From NCBI GenBank assembly GCA_023387735.1, contig JAEWHP010000035.1, positions 310,001 to 374,000 on the forward strand: 64,000 bases of DNA. The letters run 5' to 3'. The position numbers and the translations under genes were made by a program. Positions 52,506 to 61,846 of this stretch are shown piece by piece (the first letter of the stretch is position 1; every line of letters begins with the position of its first letter). The DNA comes from Pseudomonadota bacterium. GTDB lineage: Bacteria; Pseudomonadota; Alphaproteobacteria; Rhizobiales; Xanthobacteraceae. The notes below the pieces were generated by a model that saw only the letters and a program-made list of their open reading frames with translations, searched no databases and was not told the DNA's origin.

Positions 52506-53339
52506 TGCGCATAGCTCCCGTCGATACGATCGAGCCTTCGCCGCAGCGCCGGCCATTCCAGCAGGCCGTAACCGGCCTGCTGATTTTGCGCCGCCCCGTT
52601 CAATACCGGATTGGTGTCGCGCTCATTGTCCAGCGTGATCTCGGTGCCCGCAAAGCACGTCACGGCGTTGTCGATCGCGGTCTCGGTCGGCGCGTGGAGC
52701 GGCCGGCCGCAGCGCGTCGATCTGGATGCGGCAGGCCTGCTCCAGCCAATAGATGGCGTTGAATGCCTGCGGAACCGTATGGCCGCAAACCAGCAGGCCA
52801 TGATTGCGCAGGATCAGCACGTTGTTTCGGCCGAGATCGGCGACGACGCGGTCGCACTCGTCCCGATCTATCGCGGGCCCCTCGAAGTCGTGGTAGGCGA
52901 TCCGCCCGTGAAACCGCATCGCGGTCTGGGACAGCGGAAGCAGTCCTTCCGCAAGCGTAGAGACGGCCGTCCCTGCCCTCGTGTGGGTGTGAAGGACGCA
53001 CTTCACGTCGGGCCGCGCCCGGTGAATCGGGGCATGCAGGTAGAAGCCGGCGACGTTGACGTTATAGCCGTGATCGGGCTGCAGCAGGGTTCGGCCCTCG
53101 ATATCGATCTTGACGAGGCTGGAGGCGGTGATTTCCTCGTACAGCATGCCATACGGATTGATCAGGTATTGATCATCATGCCCGGGGACCTGTGCACTGA
53201 TGTGATTGTAGATCAGGTCGGTCATTCCATAGAGCGCCACCAGGCGGTAGCACGCCGCGAGATCGACGCGCGCCGCCCACTCCGCCTCTCCCACGGCGGC
53301 GCGGATGTCGTTGACGGAGCAAATCTCGGTTCGAGCCAT
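52502..53339 (-). pseudogene. Class II aldolase/adducin family gene with a +1 frameshift
   Basis: The gene starts at ATG 53339 (MARTEICSVNDI) and shows a normal class II aldolase domain: TDLIYNHISAQVPGHDDQYL, the metal His pair in CVLHTHTRAGTAV, YHDFEGPAIDRDE, and the third His in LILRNHGLLVCGHTVPQAFN. After about residue 208 (CRIQIDALR) the frame breaks and runs to a stop at 52623, giving a product of about 238 residues. The next frame carries the expected ending (RPLHAPTETAIDNAVTCFAG, then NPVLNGAAQNQQAGYGLLEW) and stops at 52502, where the next gene starts. One extra base within 52703-52715 (a G in GCGGCCGG) explains it. The active site lies before the break, so some activity could remain; a sequencing error is possible. 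Confidence 0.78.
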
Positions 53340-53364
53340 GTTGCTTGCCGCGACCGCAGCCCCC

Positions 53365-55053
53365 TTAATGGCGGATGACGGAGGCACGCTCCACGATGCG
53401 GGCAAGGCCTTCCGAAGACGGAAGCGCGCCGAACACATGGAGCCCATCCATGCCGAGCCTTGACCGCACGAAGAGGTCGGCGGCATCAGCATCGCCGTGC
53501 TGCAACATCTCGGCAGCCTGCAACGCGTGCGCCATCCGGGTGACGAGCGCCCTCGCATGCCCGTCATCGGGGTATCGTGCACGCAATCGATCGGCGAGAT
53601 CGTCCGTATTGCTGTCATAGATCCGGCTAGAACCCCTGCTCGCGCGCAGCTCGTCGATGAAGGCGTCACGGCAGCGTGCATCCCGTTGCATGGCGCGCAG
53701 AACGTCCATGCACATCATGTTCGAGGTGCCTTCCCAGATCGAATTCAGCGGAGCCTCGCGGTAAAGGCGCGCCATCGCGTTCTCCATGATGAAGCCGTTG
53801 CCGCCGTGCACCTGCAGGCATTCGTAACTGAAAGCCGGTGCACGCTGGCAATTCCAGAACTTCACTACCGGCGTCGCGACCCGCGCCAGCAGCCGCTCAT
53901 GCTCGCTGGTTTCCATGGCGTCGGTCGCACGCGCCACCCGAAGCGCGCCAAGCATCGCCGCCTCGCTCTCGAGCGCGAGATCGGCGAGGACATTGCGCTG
54001 CATCGGAAGCTCGGACATCGGCTTGCCGAACGCGGTTCGCGTTTGCGCGTGGCTCAATGCCAGGCTCAAGGCCTGCCGCATCAGCCCGGCGGAGCCTACC
54101 GCGAAATCCAGCCGGGTCAGATGCGCATGCGAAAGGATCTCGCGGATGCCGCGCCCCTCTTCGCCGACGAGGATCGACCAGGTGTCGTGGTACTCGATCT
54201 CGCTCGACGCGTTCGAACGGTTGCCGCACTTGTCCTTCAGCCGCTGGATGAACACGCGGTTGGCGCTGCCGTCGGGCAGCAGGCGCGGCACGAACAGACA
54301 ACTGACGCCGTATTCGGTCCGCGCCAGCGTGTAGAACCCGTCGGCGACCGGCACGGAAAAGAACCATTTGTGGCCGGTGATCGAATAGATCTCGCCATGC
54401 ACGCCGCGTTCGACGAATCGCGCGGTCGTCTGGGTTTCGCGCAGATCGGAGCCGCCCTGCTTCTCGGTCATCGCATAGCCGATGACGGCCGCACGCTTGG
54501 CCTCGACGGGAATGCGGCGCGGATCGTAGTCCGCCGCCAGCGTTCGCTCCCGCCACGTCGCAAACTGCGGCTTGCCGGCAAAGCCTGATATCGCGGCATA
54601 GGCCATCCCGGTGGGGCAGCCGACACCGTTCTCGATCTGATTCCAGAGATAGCTCAGGCCCGCGCGCGCGAAATGTCCGTTCGGCGCGTGCGCCGACCAC
54701 GCGAGGCTATGGACCTCGCTCTGGAAAGCCAGCGCCATCAATTGATGCCAGGCCGGGTGAAACTCGACCCAGTCGTTCCGATTGCCGTATCGGTCATGCG
54801 TCAGCAGTTTTGGCTCGTGCTCGTTGGCCAGCCGCGCAGCCTCCTGCACGGATTCGCAGCCGGCGTGGGCACCGAGTGCGGAAAGCTTCTCCTTTGCCCA
54901 CGGCGCGAACTTCGCGACCAGGCCGGTCAACGCCCGATCATCGTCGAATGCATTGAAGCCGAGCGCGGGCCGCGCCTGATTGCGAACTTCGTGGGTTGCT
55001 AGCGGACCGGCTTCCGCGCTCGCGAACGCAACCGGCTGGGCACGCGTGTTCAT
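53365..55053 (-). CDS. Acyl-CoA dehydrogenase, AidB-like
   Basis: 562 residues, longer than ordinary acyl-CoA dehydrogenases (about 380) and close to the AidB-type subgroup. Visible are ENGVGCPTGMAYAAISGFAG, IGYAMTEKQGGSDLRETQTT (FAD-binding, MTE..GGSD), SITGHKWFFSVPVADGFYTL, GRGIREILSHAHLTRLDFAV with the usual Arg, RTAFGKPMSELPMQRNVLAD and the C-terminal QVHGGNGFIMENAMARLYRE and LNSIWEGTSNMMCMDVLRAM. ATG 55053 overlaps the TetR gene stop codon (ATGA). It may oxidise an acyl-CoA or serve in protection from alkylation as AidB is thought to; the neighbourhood favours a catabolic role. Confidence 0.9.
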   Translation of the reverse strand: MNTRAQPVAFASAEAGPLATHEVRNQARPALGFNAFDDDRALTGLVAKFAPWAKEKLSALGAHAGCESVQEAARLANEHEPKLLTHDRYGNRNDWVEFHPAWHQLMALAFQSEVHSLAWSAHAPNGHFARAGLSYLWNQIENGVGCPTGMAYAAISGFAGKPQFATWRERTLAADYDPRRIPVEAKRAAVIGYAMTEKQGGSDLRETQTTARFVERGVHGEIYSITGHKWFFSVPVADGFYTLARTEYGVSCLFVPRLLPDGSANRVFIQRLKDKCGNRSNASSEIEYHDTWSILVGEEGRGIREILSHAHLTRLDFAVGSAGLMRQALSLALSHAQTRTAFGKPMSELPMQRNVLADLALESEAAMLGALRVARATDAMETSEHERLLARVATPVVKFWNCQRAPAFSYECLQVHGGNGFIMENAMARLYREAPLNSIWEGTSNMMCMDVLRAMQRDARCRDAFIDELRASRGSSRIYDSNTDDLADRLRARYPDDGHARALVTRMAHALQAAEMLQHGDADAADLFVRSRLGMDGLHVFGALPSSEGLARIVERASVIRH

Positions 55054-55694
55054 GGCGAGACCTTCGATACGAGTTTCAGTTCGGGCGCGGCGCGGCGAAA
55101 CAGCATGCGCGCGGAAAGTCCGGCGATTTCCTGCGCGATCGCCTTTGCCGCGTCCGAATCGGGTGCCGCCTCCGGCGCCAGGGGACCGACCAGCGCCTCC
55201 ATGAAAGCGCCGGTCACGCAGGAAGCCGCCACGTTCGCGTCGATCTCGATGAACTCGCCGCTGGCGATGCCACGCCGGACCAGCCTCGCGATCTGGTCGG
55301 CAAGCGCTGCCCGGTATTTCAGGCGCGCCGCATCGATCTCCGCTTCGCATGGCTCGGCGATCAGCGCGTAGGCCAGACGGCGGCCGCGCATCGCGCGGAT
55401 CGCAAAGGTGTAGATCGCGTCCACCAGACACTGGGACGCGGATCCTTCGGCCTCGGCGATCGCCGCGACCACGGCCACCTCGCGCTCGGAGACCAGCCCA
55501 AGCACCTGCGCGTACAGGTCCGCCTTCGAGTCGAAGTAGCGGTACACGCTGCCTGTGGCGACCCCTGCCCGTGCCGCGATCAGGGCGATCTGGGCATCCT
55601 TCCATCCGCTGAGCGCCACGGCTTCCCTGGCAGCATCCAGAATGCGCGCTTGGGTTTCGACGAGTTGATTGAGGCGAACAGAGGCAACTGCCAT
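55050..55694 (-). CDS. TetR/AcrR family transcriptional regulator
   Basis: 214 residues. The N-terminal helix-turn-helix is plain (ARILDAAREAVALSGWKDAQ, then IALIAARAGVATGSVYRYFD with SKADLYAQVLGLV). The rest is a helical ligand-binding domain (LVDAIYTFAIRAMRGRRLAY; GIASGEFIEIDANVAASCVT). First gene of the operon TetR, acyl-CoA dehydrogenase, aldolase, DUF2520, so it probably represses its own operon in response to an acyl-CoA-type ligand. ATG 55694. A palindrome TTCATGAA lies 13 bases upstream. Confidence 0.92.
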   Translation of the reverse strand: MAVASVRLNQLVETQARILDAAREAVALSGWKDAQIALIAARAGVATGSVYRYFDSKADLYAQVLGLVSEREVAVVAAIAEAEGSASQCLVDAIYTFAIRAMRGRRLAYALIAEPCEAEIDAARLKYRAALADQIARLVRRGIASGEFIEIDANVAASCVTGAFMEALVGPLAPEAAPDSDAAKAIAQEIAGLSARMLFRRAAPELKLVSKVSP

Positions 55695-56022
55695 GATGAA
55701 CCTTAATTCATGAACTCAGGATCATCATTCATTGTTATTTGGATACCTTCGCCTGTCAAGCGTTCTGCGGGCTCTGCGGTAGGCACGACCCCGAGAAAGC
55801 CGCTCGTCCGGTCAGGCGCCCACGCTCCGGTGGCGGCTGGGCAGGAAGGCGCCCCACCTCAATATAGAGAGTTGGCTGCACGTCAGGCGGCAGTTGGCAG
55901 TGGGAGGAAATGAGGGCGTCACGGCGCCAGCCTGCCGCCCATGGCAAGGCGGCTTGGTTTCACATCCCGGTCGCAACGAACCAGGGCCACGCTGTCAGGA
56001 AGCCAAATAACGCCGACGCGGA
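55695..56022. other. Intergenic region between the TetR operon and hpnG
   Basis: 328 bases without a convincing gene. The right edge of the TetR operon (55695-55760) is AT-rich and holds its probable promoter and operator. The rest up to the hpnG stop codon shows no clear terminator. Confidence 0.5.
55707..55714. promoter_or_regulatory. Candidate TetR operator
   Basis: TTCATGAA, a perfect 8-base palindrome 13 bases upstream of the TetR start codon. Further TGAA/TTCA half-sites lie nearby (TGATGAA at 55694-55700, CATTCATTG near 55726). The true operator may be a longer site covering these. Confidence 0.4.
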
Positions 56023-56772
56023 TCAGATATTCGCGGCGGCGAGCCCGTCTTCGCCGTGCAGAAAACCGCGGCAGCCGCGGAGCGAGCGCAAGGCGCGGTT
56101 GAAATCGATGCCGGTCGAAACCAACGCGCGCAGCGACGCCGGATTGCGCGCGACCCCGCTCAGCACCTTGCGGAGATCGATGTCGCCGTTCGGCTTGATA
56201 GCGTTCTTGGCGATCGCAGGAAGCGCCCGGCTGGCGGGGTCGGAGATCACGCGCAGGGCGGCGAACGGAAGCCCCGCCTCCGCGGCGTAGGCAGCGGCGA
56301 TATGACTCTCCATGTCGACGGCTGCCGCGCCGGTTTCCGAATGCAGCGCGGCCTTGCAGGCCGCCGCCGCAATCACCTGTTCCACGCCGGCGAGGCCGCC
56401 ACGGACCACGCGCCGGCGGCGCAGCGCGGCGCGGGCGATCATTTCCTCATTAAGAGCCAGGCCGGCCAGGAAGCGGGTATCGCCGGACAGCACCTCGGTG
56501 GCCACCACCACGTCGCCCGACCTGAGCGACGGATCGAGCCCGCCGGCGACGCCGAACGAGATGACACCCCTGAAAGTCGTGGAATCCAGCGTTGCCAGCA
56601 GCGCGCGCAATTGCCGGGGATCGCTGGAACTGCAGATGACGATCATGCCGGGGCCGGCCGCAATGCGGGCCTCCTGCACCAATCCAGTCACGATCAAAAC
56701 CGGTCGCGGATCATTCGAATTGCGATCAACCGAATTTTCCACGATCGCGGCGGCCCCCGCCCCCAAAGTCAC
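56023..56772 (-). CDS. hpnG: HpnG, adenosylhopane nucleosidase/phosphorylase
   Basis: 249 residues. A nucleoside-phosphorylase-type fold (PVLIVTGLVQEARIAAGPGM; VISFGVAGGLDPSLRSGDVV; the ribose-binding Glu in GAAAVDMESHIAAAYAAEAG; LRVISDPASRALPAIAKNAI). HpnG removes adenine from adenosylhopane to give ribosylhopane. GTG 56772 overlaps the shc stop codon (GTGA), consistent with translational coupling; a longer open frame upstream runs antisense-free through shc in another frame and is not credible. Last gene of hpnC-hpnD-hpnE-shc-hpnG. Confidence 0.92.
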   Translation of the reverse strand: MTLGAGAAAIVENSVDRNSNDPRPVLIVTGLVQEARIAAGPGMIVICSSSDPRQLRALLATLDSTTFRGVISFGVAGGLDPSLRSGDVVVATEVLSGDTRFLAGLALNEEMIARAALRRRRVVRGGLAGVEQVIAAAACKAALHSETGAAAVDMESHIAAAYAAEAGLPFAALRVISDPASRALPAIAKNAIKPNGDIDLRKVLSGVARNPASLRALVSTGIDFNRALRSLRGCRGFLHGEDGLAAANI

Positions 56773-58757
56773 ATCCCGACCCCTACCACCTTGCTGTTGG
56801 TACTTCTCAAATTCCGATACCGCGCCAAAGCCCAGAGCGGAAAGAACTTCGAGTAGCCATGGTATCGCAAATAAAATACCCGCGGAAAGCCCGTAGCCGT
56901 GTAGCGCGCCTCGTCCCAGAGCCCTTTCTCCGTCTGTGTGGCTTTTAGGTACTCCACGCCCCGTACAATCGCGGGGTTTTCGACCTCTCCGGCCGCCATC
57001 AGACCAAGCAAGGCCCATGCCGTTTGCGAGGAAGTCGACGGCGCGCCCTCGAATCCCTTGTAATCGAGTCGGTAGCTGACCGCATCCTCGCCCCATCCGC
57101 CGTCCTGGTTCTGGATCGAGAGCAGCCAGTCCACTGCCTTGCGAATCATCGGGTCCTGGTGGCTCACGCCTGCGGCATTAAGCGCACAGAGCACCGACCA
57201 GGTCCCGTAGACGTAATTCAGGCCCCAGCGGCCATACCACGAGCCTTCGGCCAGCTGCGTGCGGCGCAGGTAGGCAATCCCGTCCGCCATCGCCTTGTTG
57301 GTCTCCGCGGTCTCGCCGAGCTGCGCCAGCATCGAGATGCAGCGCGCGGTGACGTCCTCGGTCGGCGGATCGAGCAGTGCGCCGTGGTCGGAGAACGGGA
57401 TGTTGTTGAGGTAATATTCGAGGTTGTCGACGTCGAAGGCGGCCCAGCCGCCGTCGCGGCTCTGCAGCCCCTCGATCCACTCGCGGCCACGCGCAATCGC
57501 CGTGTCGTATTCCTTGCTGCCGGTGGCCCGGCGCTCGCGGTCCATCGCCATCACGACCACCGCGGTGTCGTCGAGATCGGGATAATGGGCGTTGTTGTAC
57601 TGGAACGCCCAGCCGCCCGGACGGACGTCGGGAGCCTTCACCGCCCAGTCGCCCTTGAGATCGAGCACTTGCCGCGGCTTGAGCCAGTCGAGGCCCTGCT
57701 TCATCTTCGCAAGCGTGTCCCCGCCGCCGGCTTCCGCCAGCGCGTGGCAGGTCAGCGCAGTGTCCCACACCGGCGAGACGCAGGGCTGGCAATAGGCCTC
57801 GTGCTCGCCGATCACCAAGAGCTTGTCGATGCCCTTGCGGGTGATCGCGCGCGGCGGAAAATCCGGCCCCTTGCCGAGCGCCTCGTACATCATGACGATG
57901 TTGGCCATCGGCGGGTAGATCGCGCCCATGCCGTCCTCGCCGTTGAGCCGCTCCTCGGTGAAGGCGAGCGCCGCATCGATCGCGCGCTGGCGCAGCTTCT
58001 TTGGAAACAGCGGCTCGACGACGCGCAGCACCTTGTCGAGCGTGCTGAACAGCGCGAACCAGCCCCAGCTCTGATGCGGCGCCTTTGGCGGCGTCCCGAC
58101 CGACTTGGGATCTTCCAGAAACAGTTCGTCGATGCCGACGCCCGTGGGATTCTTCGCCAGCGGCTTCAGCGCGGCGAGCACCATCAGCGGCACGATCGTG
58201 GTCCGCGCCCAATAGGAAATCTTGTTCAGGTGGAACGGCGACCACATCGGCAGCAGCATGATCTCGATCGGCAGCACCGGCACCGCGCGCCAGGTCACCA
58301 CGCCGTAGAATGCCAGCAGGAACCGGGTGAAGACGTTGACGCGGGCAGCGCCGCCGCGGCTGCGGATCGCCTCGCGTGCGCGCACCATGTGCGGCGCATC
58401 CACGGAATCACCGATCATCTTCAGCGCAAAGTAGGATTTGACGCTCGCGCTCATGTCGAACGGGCCGTCCTGCACCAGCGGCCAGCCGCCGTGGTTGCCT
58501 TGCGTGCGGCGCAGATAGTTCGCGATCTTGGCTTCGAGCACGCTATCGACGGGCTCGGCGAGATAGTGGCGCAGCAGGACATATTCCGACGGAATCGTGC
58601 TGTCGGCTTCGAGTTCGAACACCCAGTGTCCGTCCGCTTGCCGGTATTCGAGCAGTGCGTCGGTCGCGGAGGAGATACTCCGCTCCAGCGCGACGGGATC
58701 GACTGGCGCAATTGGCGCAATGGGATTGACGGCAGTTCTGTGGTCGACGGAAAGCAT
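56769..58757 (-). CDS. shc: Squalene-hopene cyclase
   Basis: 662 residues, the normal length. It cyclises squalene to hopene/hopanol in the inner membrane. The catalytic DxDD motif is DLDDTAVVVMAMD (about 400), and several QW repeats are visible (QADGHWVFELEADSTIPSEY, QGNHGGWPLVQDGP, QSRDGGWAAFDVDNLEY, LAEGSWYGRWGLNYVYGTW, QNQDGGWGEDAVSYR, TEKGLWDEARYTATGFP). PPIEIMLLPMW-like VLPIEIMLLPMWSPFHLNKI fits the membrane-entry channel. ATG 58757 is chosen (GGGAT about ten bases upstream); ATG 58769 is an alternative four codons earlier. Gap to hpnE is about 70 bases, the only clear gap in the operon. Confidence 0.97.
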   Translation of the reverse strand: MLSVDHRTAVNPIAPIAPVDPVALERSISSATDALLEYRQADGHWVFELEADSTIPSEYVLLRHYLAEPVDSVLEAKIANYLRRTQGNHGGWPLVQDGPFDMSASVKSYFALKMIGDSVDAPHMVRAREAIRSRGGAARVNVFTRFLLAFYGVVTWRAVPVLPIEIMLLPMWSPFHLNKISYWARTTIVPLMVLAALKPLAKNPTGVGIDELFLEDPKSVGTPPKAPHQSWGWFALFSTLDKVLRVVEPLFPKKLRQRAIDAALAFTEERLNGEDGMGAIYPPMANIVMMYEALGKGPDFPPRAITRKGIDKLLVIGEHEAYCQPCVSPVWDTALTCHALAEAGGGDTLAKMKQGLDWLKPRQVLDLKGDWAVKAPDVRPGGWAFQYNNAHYPDLDDTAVVVMAMDRERRATGSKEYDTAIARGREWIEGLQSRDGGWAAFDVDNLEYYLNNIPFSDHGALLDPPTEDVTARCISMLAQLGETAETNKAMADGIAYLRRTQLAEGSWYGRWGLNYVYGTWSVLCALNAAGVSHQDPMIRKAVDWLLSIQNQDGGWGEDAVSYRLDYKGFEGAPSTSSQTAWALLGLMAAGEVENPAIVRGVEYLKATQTEKGLWDEARYTATGFPRVFYLRYHGYSKFFPLWALARYRNLRSTNSKVVGVGM

Positions 58758-58830
58758 GTTGCTACACATCCCTATTTTCGTGACGGGCTCTGTGAAGCCG
58801 GTCACGCAGCGTGTTCTCTGGCTTCTGGCC

Positions 58831-60084
58831 TTACGACCGCGCCAGGACCAGATCGGCGGCTCGGTCTCCCGACCGCACCGATCCCTCGATGGTTGCGGGC
58901 AACCCGGTATCAGTCCAGTCGCCGGCGAGAAACAGGTTTTTGCATGATGTCGCCGGGCCGGGCCGCAGCGCGTTCTGCTCCGGCGTGGCCTCGAAGGTGG
59001 CGCGGCGCTCCCGCACGATCTGCCACGGCGGCAGCGGCAGGTCGCCCGGCAGGCCGGCGGCCTTGCAGACGTCGCGCCAGATCGCCAGCGCAAGTTCTTC
59101 CCGCGGCATGTCGACGAGGCGGTCGCCATTGCTGATGGTGACCGACAGCCGCTGCGGAAATGCGAACAGCCACTCCACCAGCCCACCGACGACGCCGAGT
59201 ATCGCCGGCGCATCCCTCGGCGGGTCGTAGCGGAAATGCGCGTTGACGATGGCGCGGAATTTCGACGGCGTCTTGAGGCCCGGCAGCAGCGCGGCGGCCG
59301 GACGCGGCGGCACCGCGAGCACCACGGCATCGTCGGGCCCGAGCGCGATCGTGTCGCCGACGAACTTCAGTTCGCCGACCTTGCCGCCCGACATGACGAG
59401 TTCGCGCAATTCATGACCGAGCCGGACCGAGGCGCCCTTGTCCTGCAGCAGCTTGATCGCGGGTTCGACCAGAACCGCACTCAGTCCTTCGCGCGCAATC
59501 AGCGGCCGGCACGCCTGCCCGCCCGCCAGCAGCGTTTCCCGCACGATCGCACCGGCAAGGCCCGCCGAGCCCTCGGGCGGATCGACGTTGAGCGCGGCCA
59601 GCAGCAGCGGCTGCACCAGACGCTGGTAGAGCGTGCCGTCGCAGGGAATCGCGTTGCCGACCAGTTTGTCGGTGCCGGCCCAGATCAGCGGCGCCAGCTT
59701 GAGGTAATCGCCAATCTTCGTATCGGGGACGCGCCGCGCTTCATCGAACACCCACAGCGGCAGCCTGGAATCGCCGAGATCGAGCAGCCAGCGCTGGCCG
59801 GTGGAAATATCGGCGAACGGAAACTGCGCGCGCTTCGGTCCGACCAGCCCCGCCTCGGTGCCGATCGATTTTGCATAGGCCAGCGCGTGGCGGTTGCCGG
59901 ACAGCAGCAGATGGTTGCCGTTGTCGATGGTGAGGTTGGTCGCGGCGTCGAAATAGGACCGGCAGCGGCCGCCGACCTGCTGCGTGGCCTCGTGGACGTG
60001 CACGCTGTAGCCGGCGTTGGCCAGCCGCACGGCCGCCGAGAGGCCGGAAATGCCGGCACCGATGATATGAACGGTTTTCTGCAT
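58831..60084 (-). CDS. hpnE: HpnE, hydroxysqualene dehydroxylase
   Basis: 417 residues. A FAD-dependent amine-oxidase-like protein with the N-terminal dinucleotide motif VHIIGAGISGLSAAVRLANA (about 5-24), VHVHEATQQVGGRCRSYFDA, and the C-terminal FAD motif NLFLAGDWTDTGLPATIEGS (Gly-Asp-Trp-Thr). HpnE removes the hydroxyl from hydroxysqualene to give squalene. ATG 60084 shares a base with the stop codon of hpnD (TGATG), so the two are coupled. It ends before shc, its downstream pathway partner. Confidence 0.94.
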   Translation of the reverse strand: MQKTVHIIGAGISGLSAAVRLANAGYSVHVHEATQQVGGRCRSYFDAATNLTIDNGNHLLLSGNRHALAYAKSIGTEAGLVGPKRAQFPFADISTGQRWLLDLGDSRLPLWVFDEARRVPDTKIGDYLKLAPLIWAGTDKLVGNAIPCDGTLYQRLVQPLLLAALNVDPPEGSAGLAGAIVRETLLAGGQACRPLIAREGLSAVLVEPAIKLLQDKGASVRLGHELRELVMSGGKVGELKFVGDTIALGPDDAVVLAVPPRPAAALLPGLKTPSKFRAIVNAHFRYDPPRDAPAILGVVGGLVEWLFAFPQRLSVTISNGDRLVDMPREELALAIWRDVCKAAGLPGDLPLPPWQIVRERRATFEATPEQNALRPGPATSCKNLFLAGDWTDTGLPATIEGSVRSGDRAADLVLARS

Positions 60085-60923
60085 CAGATAATCGCGTAAC
60101 GGAGGAGGATAGCGATCCTGGCCATCTTGCTGACACGAACCGGTTCGCGCGGAGCGGCAAAGCCCCGGGCAATCAGCAAATCCAGTATCGCGCGGTAATA
60201 TTTCCCCATGATCCGCGGCGCGCGCACTTTGCGCCGCGAATTGCGCTTCATGATCTCGTCGGCCTTCTCGAAATGCGCCTTGGCCCGCTCGACCAGCCCC
60301 TGGCACACCTTCGGCAGCGAGCGCTCGGCCGTCACCTTCTGCGGATTGTCGCTGGTGATGCCGGCCAGCAGCAAGCCTTCGCGCGGCAGATACAGACGGC
60401 CGAGGCCGGCGTCTTCGTCGATGTCGCGCAGGATGTTGGTCAATTGCAGCGCGCGGCCGAGGTGATGGGCGAGCAGGATCCCGTCATTCTCGGGCAGCCC
60501 GAACACGCGCACCGACAGCCGCCCGACGGCGCTCGCAACGCGGTCGCAATACAGATCGAGCGTCGCCATATCCGGCGCACGAATATCCTGTGGCACGTCC
60601 ATCTCCATACCGTCGATGATCGCGAGGAAATCCTCGCGCTTGAGGCCGAAGGTTTTCACCGAGGCTGCGTAATCCTGCAGACGCGGCGGAGGATGACCGT
60701 GATATAGCGCATCGATGTCGTCGCGCCATTGTTGCAGCGCGGCCAGCCGTTCCGGGCGCGGCCCGTGCGAATCGGCGATGTCGTCGACCTCCCGGCAGAA
60801 GCTGTAGATCTGGAACATCGCCTGGCGCTGCGCGCGCGGCAGCATGCGCATCGCCGCATAGAACGAACTGCCGGACGCCGCGGTGGCGTGGTCTGCGTTG
60901 GCCGCCGCCGTCTGCAACGTCAT
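60084..60923 (-). CDS. hpnD: HpnD, presqualene diphosphate synthase
   Basis: 279 residues. It condenses two farnesyl diphosphate molecules to presqualene diphosphate. The first aspartate-rich motif is in FCREVDDIADSHGPRPERLA (about 43-62) and the second in LQLTNILRDIDEDAGLGRLY (about 159-178), followed by YLPREGLLLAGI, all typical of trans-isoprenyl squalene/phytoene synthases. ATG 60923 overlaps the stop codon of hpnC (ATGA). The pairing with HpnC and HpnE rules out a phytoene synthase call. Confidence 0.94.
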   Translation of the reverse strand: MTLQTAAANADHATAASGSSFYAAMRMLPRAQRQAMFQIYSFCREVDDIADSHGPRPERLAALQQWRDDIDALYHGHPPPRLQDYAASVKTFGLKREDFLAIIDGMEMDVPQDIRAPDMATLDLYCDRVASAVGRLSVRVFGLPENDGILLAHHLGRALQLTNILRDIDEDAGLGRLYLPREGLLLAGITSDNPQKVTAERSLPKVCQGLVERAKAHFEKADEIMKRNSRRKVRAPRIMGKYYRAILDLLIARGFAAPREPVRVSKMARIAILLRYAII

Positions 60924-61831
60924 GCGCCGGCCGCCGGTTTTGCCTGCGGACGGCGTCCCACCGCGCGGCTGATGACCTCGCCGGCGATGCCGATGGCGCT
61001 CTGTCCCAGCAGTTCGAGCGGGCTGAGATGCACCCGTTCGCTCAGGGGGTCGCGCACCTTCAGCATGCCGACGATCTTCTCGGCGAACGTCTGAATCACG
61101 GCGACTTCGAGCCCGAGCCGGAAATCCTTCACCTCGGCGCTGAGCGATTTGCTTTCATTGAGCAAGGTTTCGGTGCGCACCGCCAGCCCGTGCAGGCACT
61201 GCAACAATTGCGGCGGCGACTTCGCTTCTCCCAGCATCTCCACCGAGGCGCCGCTTGCGGCCAGCGCATCGCGCGGCAGGTAGATTCGGTTGAGGTTTTT
61301 GTAGTCCTTGGCGCAATCCTGCAGGTGGTTGTTGATCTGCAGGCCGGCGCACAGCGCGTCTGACGCGGCCCAGGTCGAAGTGCTCTCGCCGTGAACGTCG
61401 AGCATGAAGCGGCCGACCGGCATGGCCGAATAGCGGCAATAGTGGATGACCTCGTCCCAGTTCTCGTAACGCAGCTTGGTGACGTCCATCCGGAACGCGA
61501 CCAGCACGTCGAGTGCATGGCGCGGCGCCATCGCGCGTTCGGCGAGCGCATTGCGCAGATTGACCGCTTCCTTTTGGGTGTCGCCCTTGCCCAGCAACTC
61601 GGCTTCGAGCAGGTCGAGATAGCGAAGCTTTTCGTCCGCACTGAGTGTGGCGTGATCGGCGATGTCGTCGGCCGTCCTGACGAAATTATAGTATGAGAGA
61701 ATGAGCGCCCGGTGACGCGGGTGAATGATCCACGACGCGACCGGAAAATTCTCGTCGCGGTGGGTCTTTCCGGATCGCAGGTCGCTCGCGCTGGTCATCG
61801 GGAACTGGCTACTCATCTGGATTGGCGACAT
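60920..61831 (-). CDS. hpnC: HpnC, hydroxysqualene synthase
   Basis: 303 residues. HpnC converts presqualene diphosphate to hydroxysqualene. The two metal-binding motifs are YYNFVRTADDIADHATLSAD (about 47-66) and GLQINNHLQDCAKDYKNLNR, with the second motif in the HpnC form (QDCAKD) rather than RDxxED. ENFPVASWIIHPRHRALILS is typical of the family. ATG 61831 (MSPIQMSSQF) is the first of three close in-frame ATGs. First gene of the operon; the inverted repeat and candidate promoter at 61847-61898 lie directly upstream. Confidence 0.93.
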   Translation of the reverse strand: MSPIQMSSQFPMTSASDLRSGKTHRDENFPVASWIIHPRHRALILSYYNFVRTADDIADHATLSADEKLRYLDLLEAELLGKGDTQKEAVNLRNALAERAMAPRHALDVLVAFRMDVTKLRYENWDEVIHYCRYSAMPVGRFMLDVHGESTSTWAASDALCAGLQINNHLQDCAKDYKNLNRIYLPRDALAASGASVEMLGEAKSPPQLLQCLHGLAVRTETLLNESKSLSAEVKDFRLGLEVAVIQTFAEKIVGMLKVRDPLSERVHLSPLELLGQSAIGIAGEVISRAVGRRPQAKPAAGA

Positions 61832-61846
61832 GCGCCGATGATCAGC

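Noticed and set aside
57024..59135. 703-codon open frame antisense to shc and hpnE
   Set aside because: The sense strand encodes squalene-hopene cyclase with all motifs; the antisense product has biased composition and no recognisable fold.
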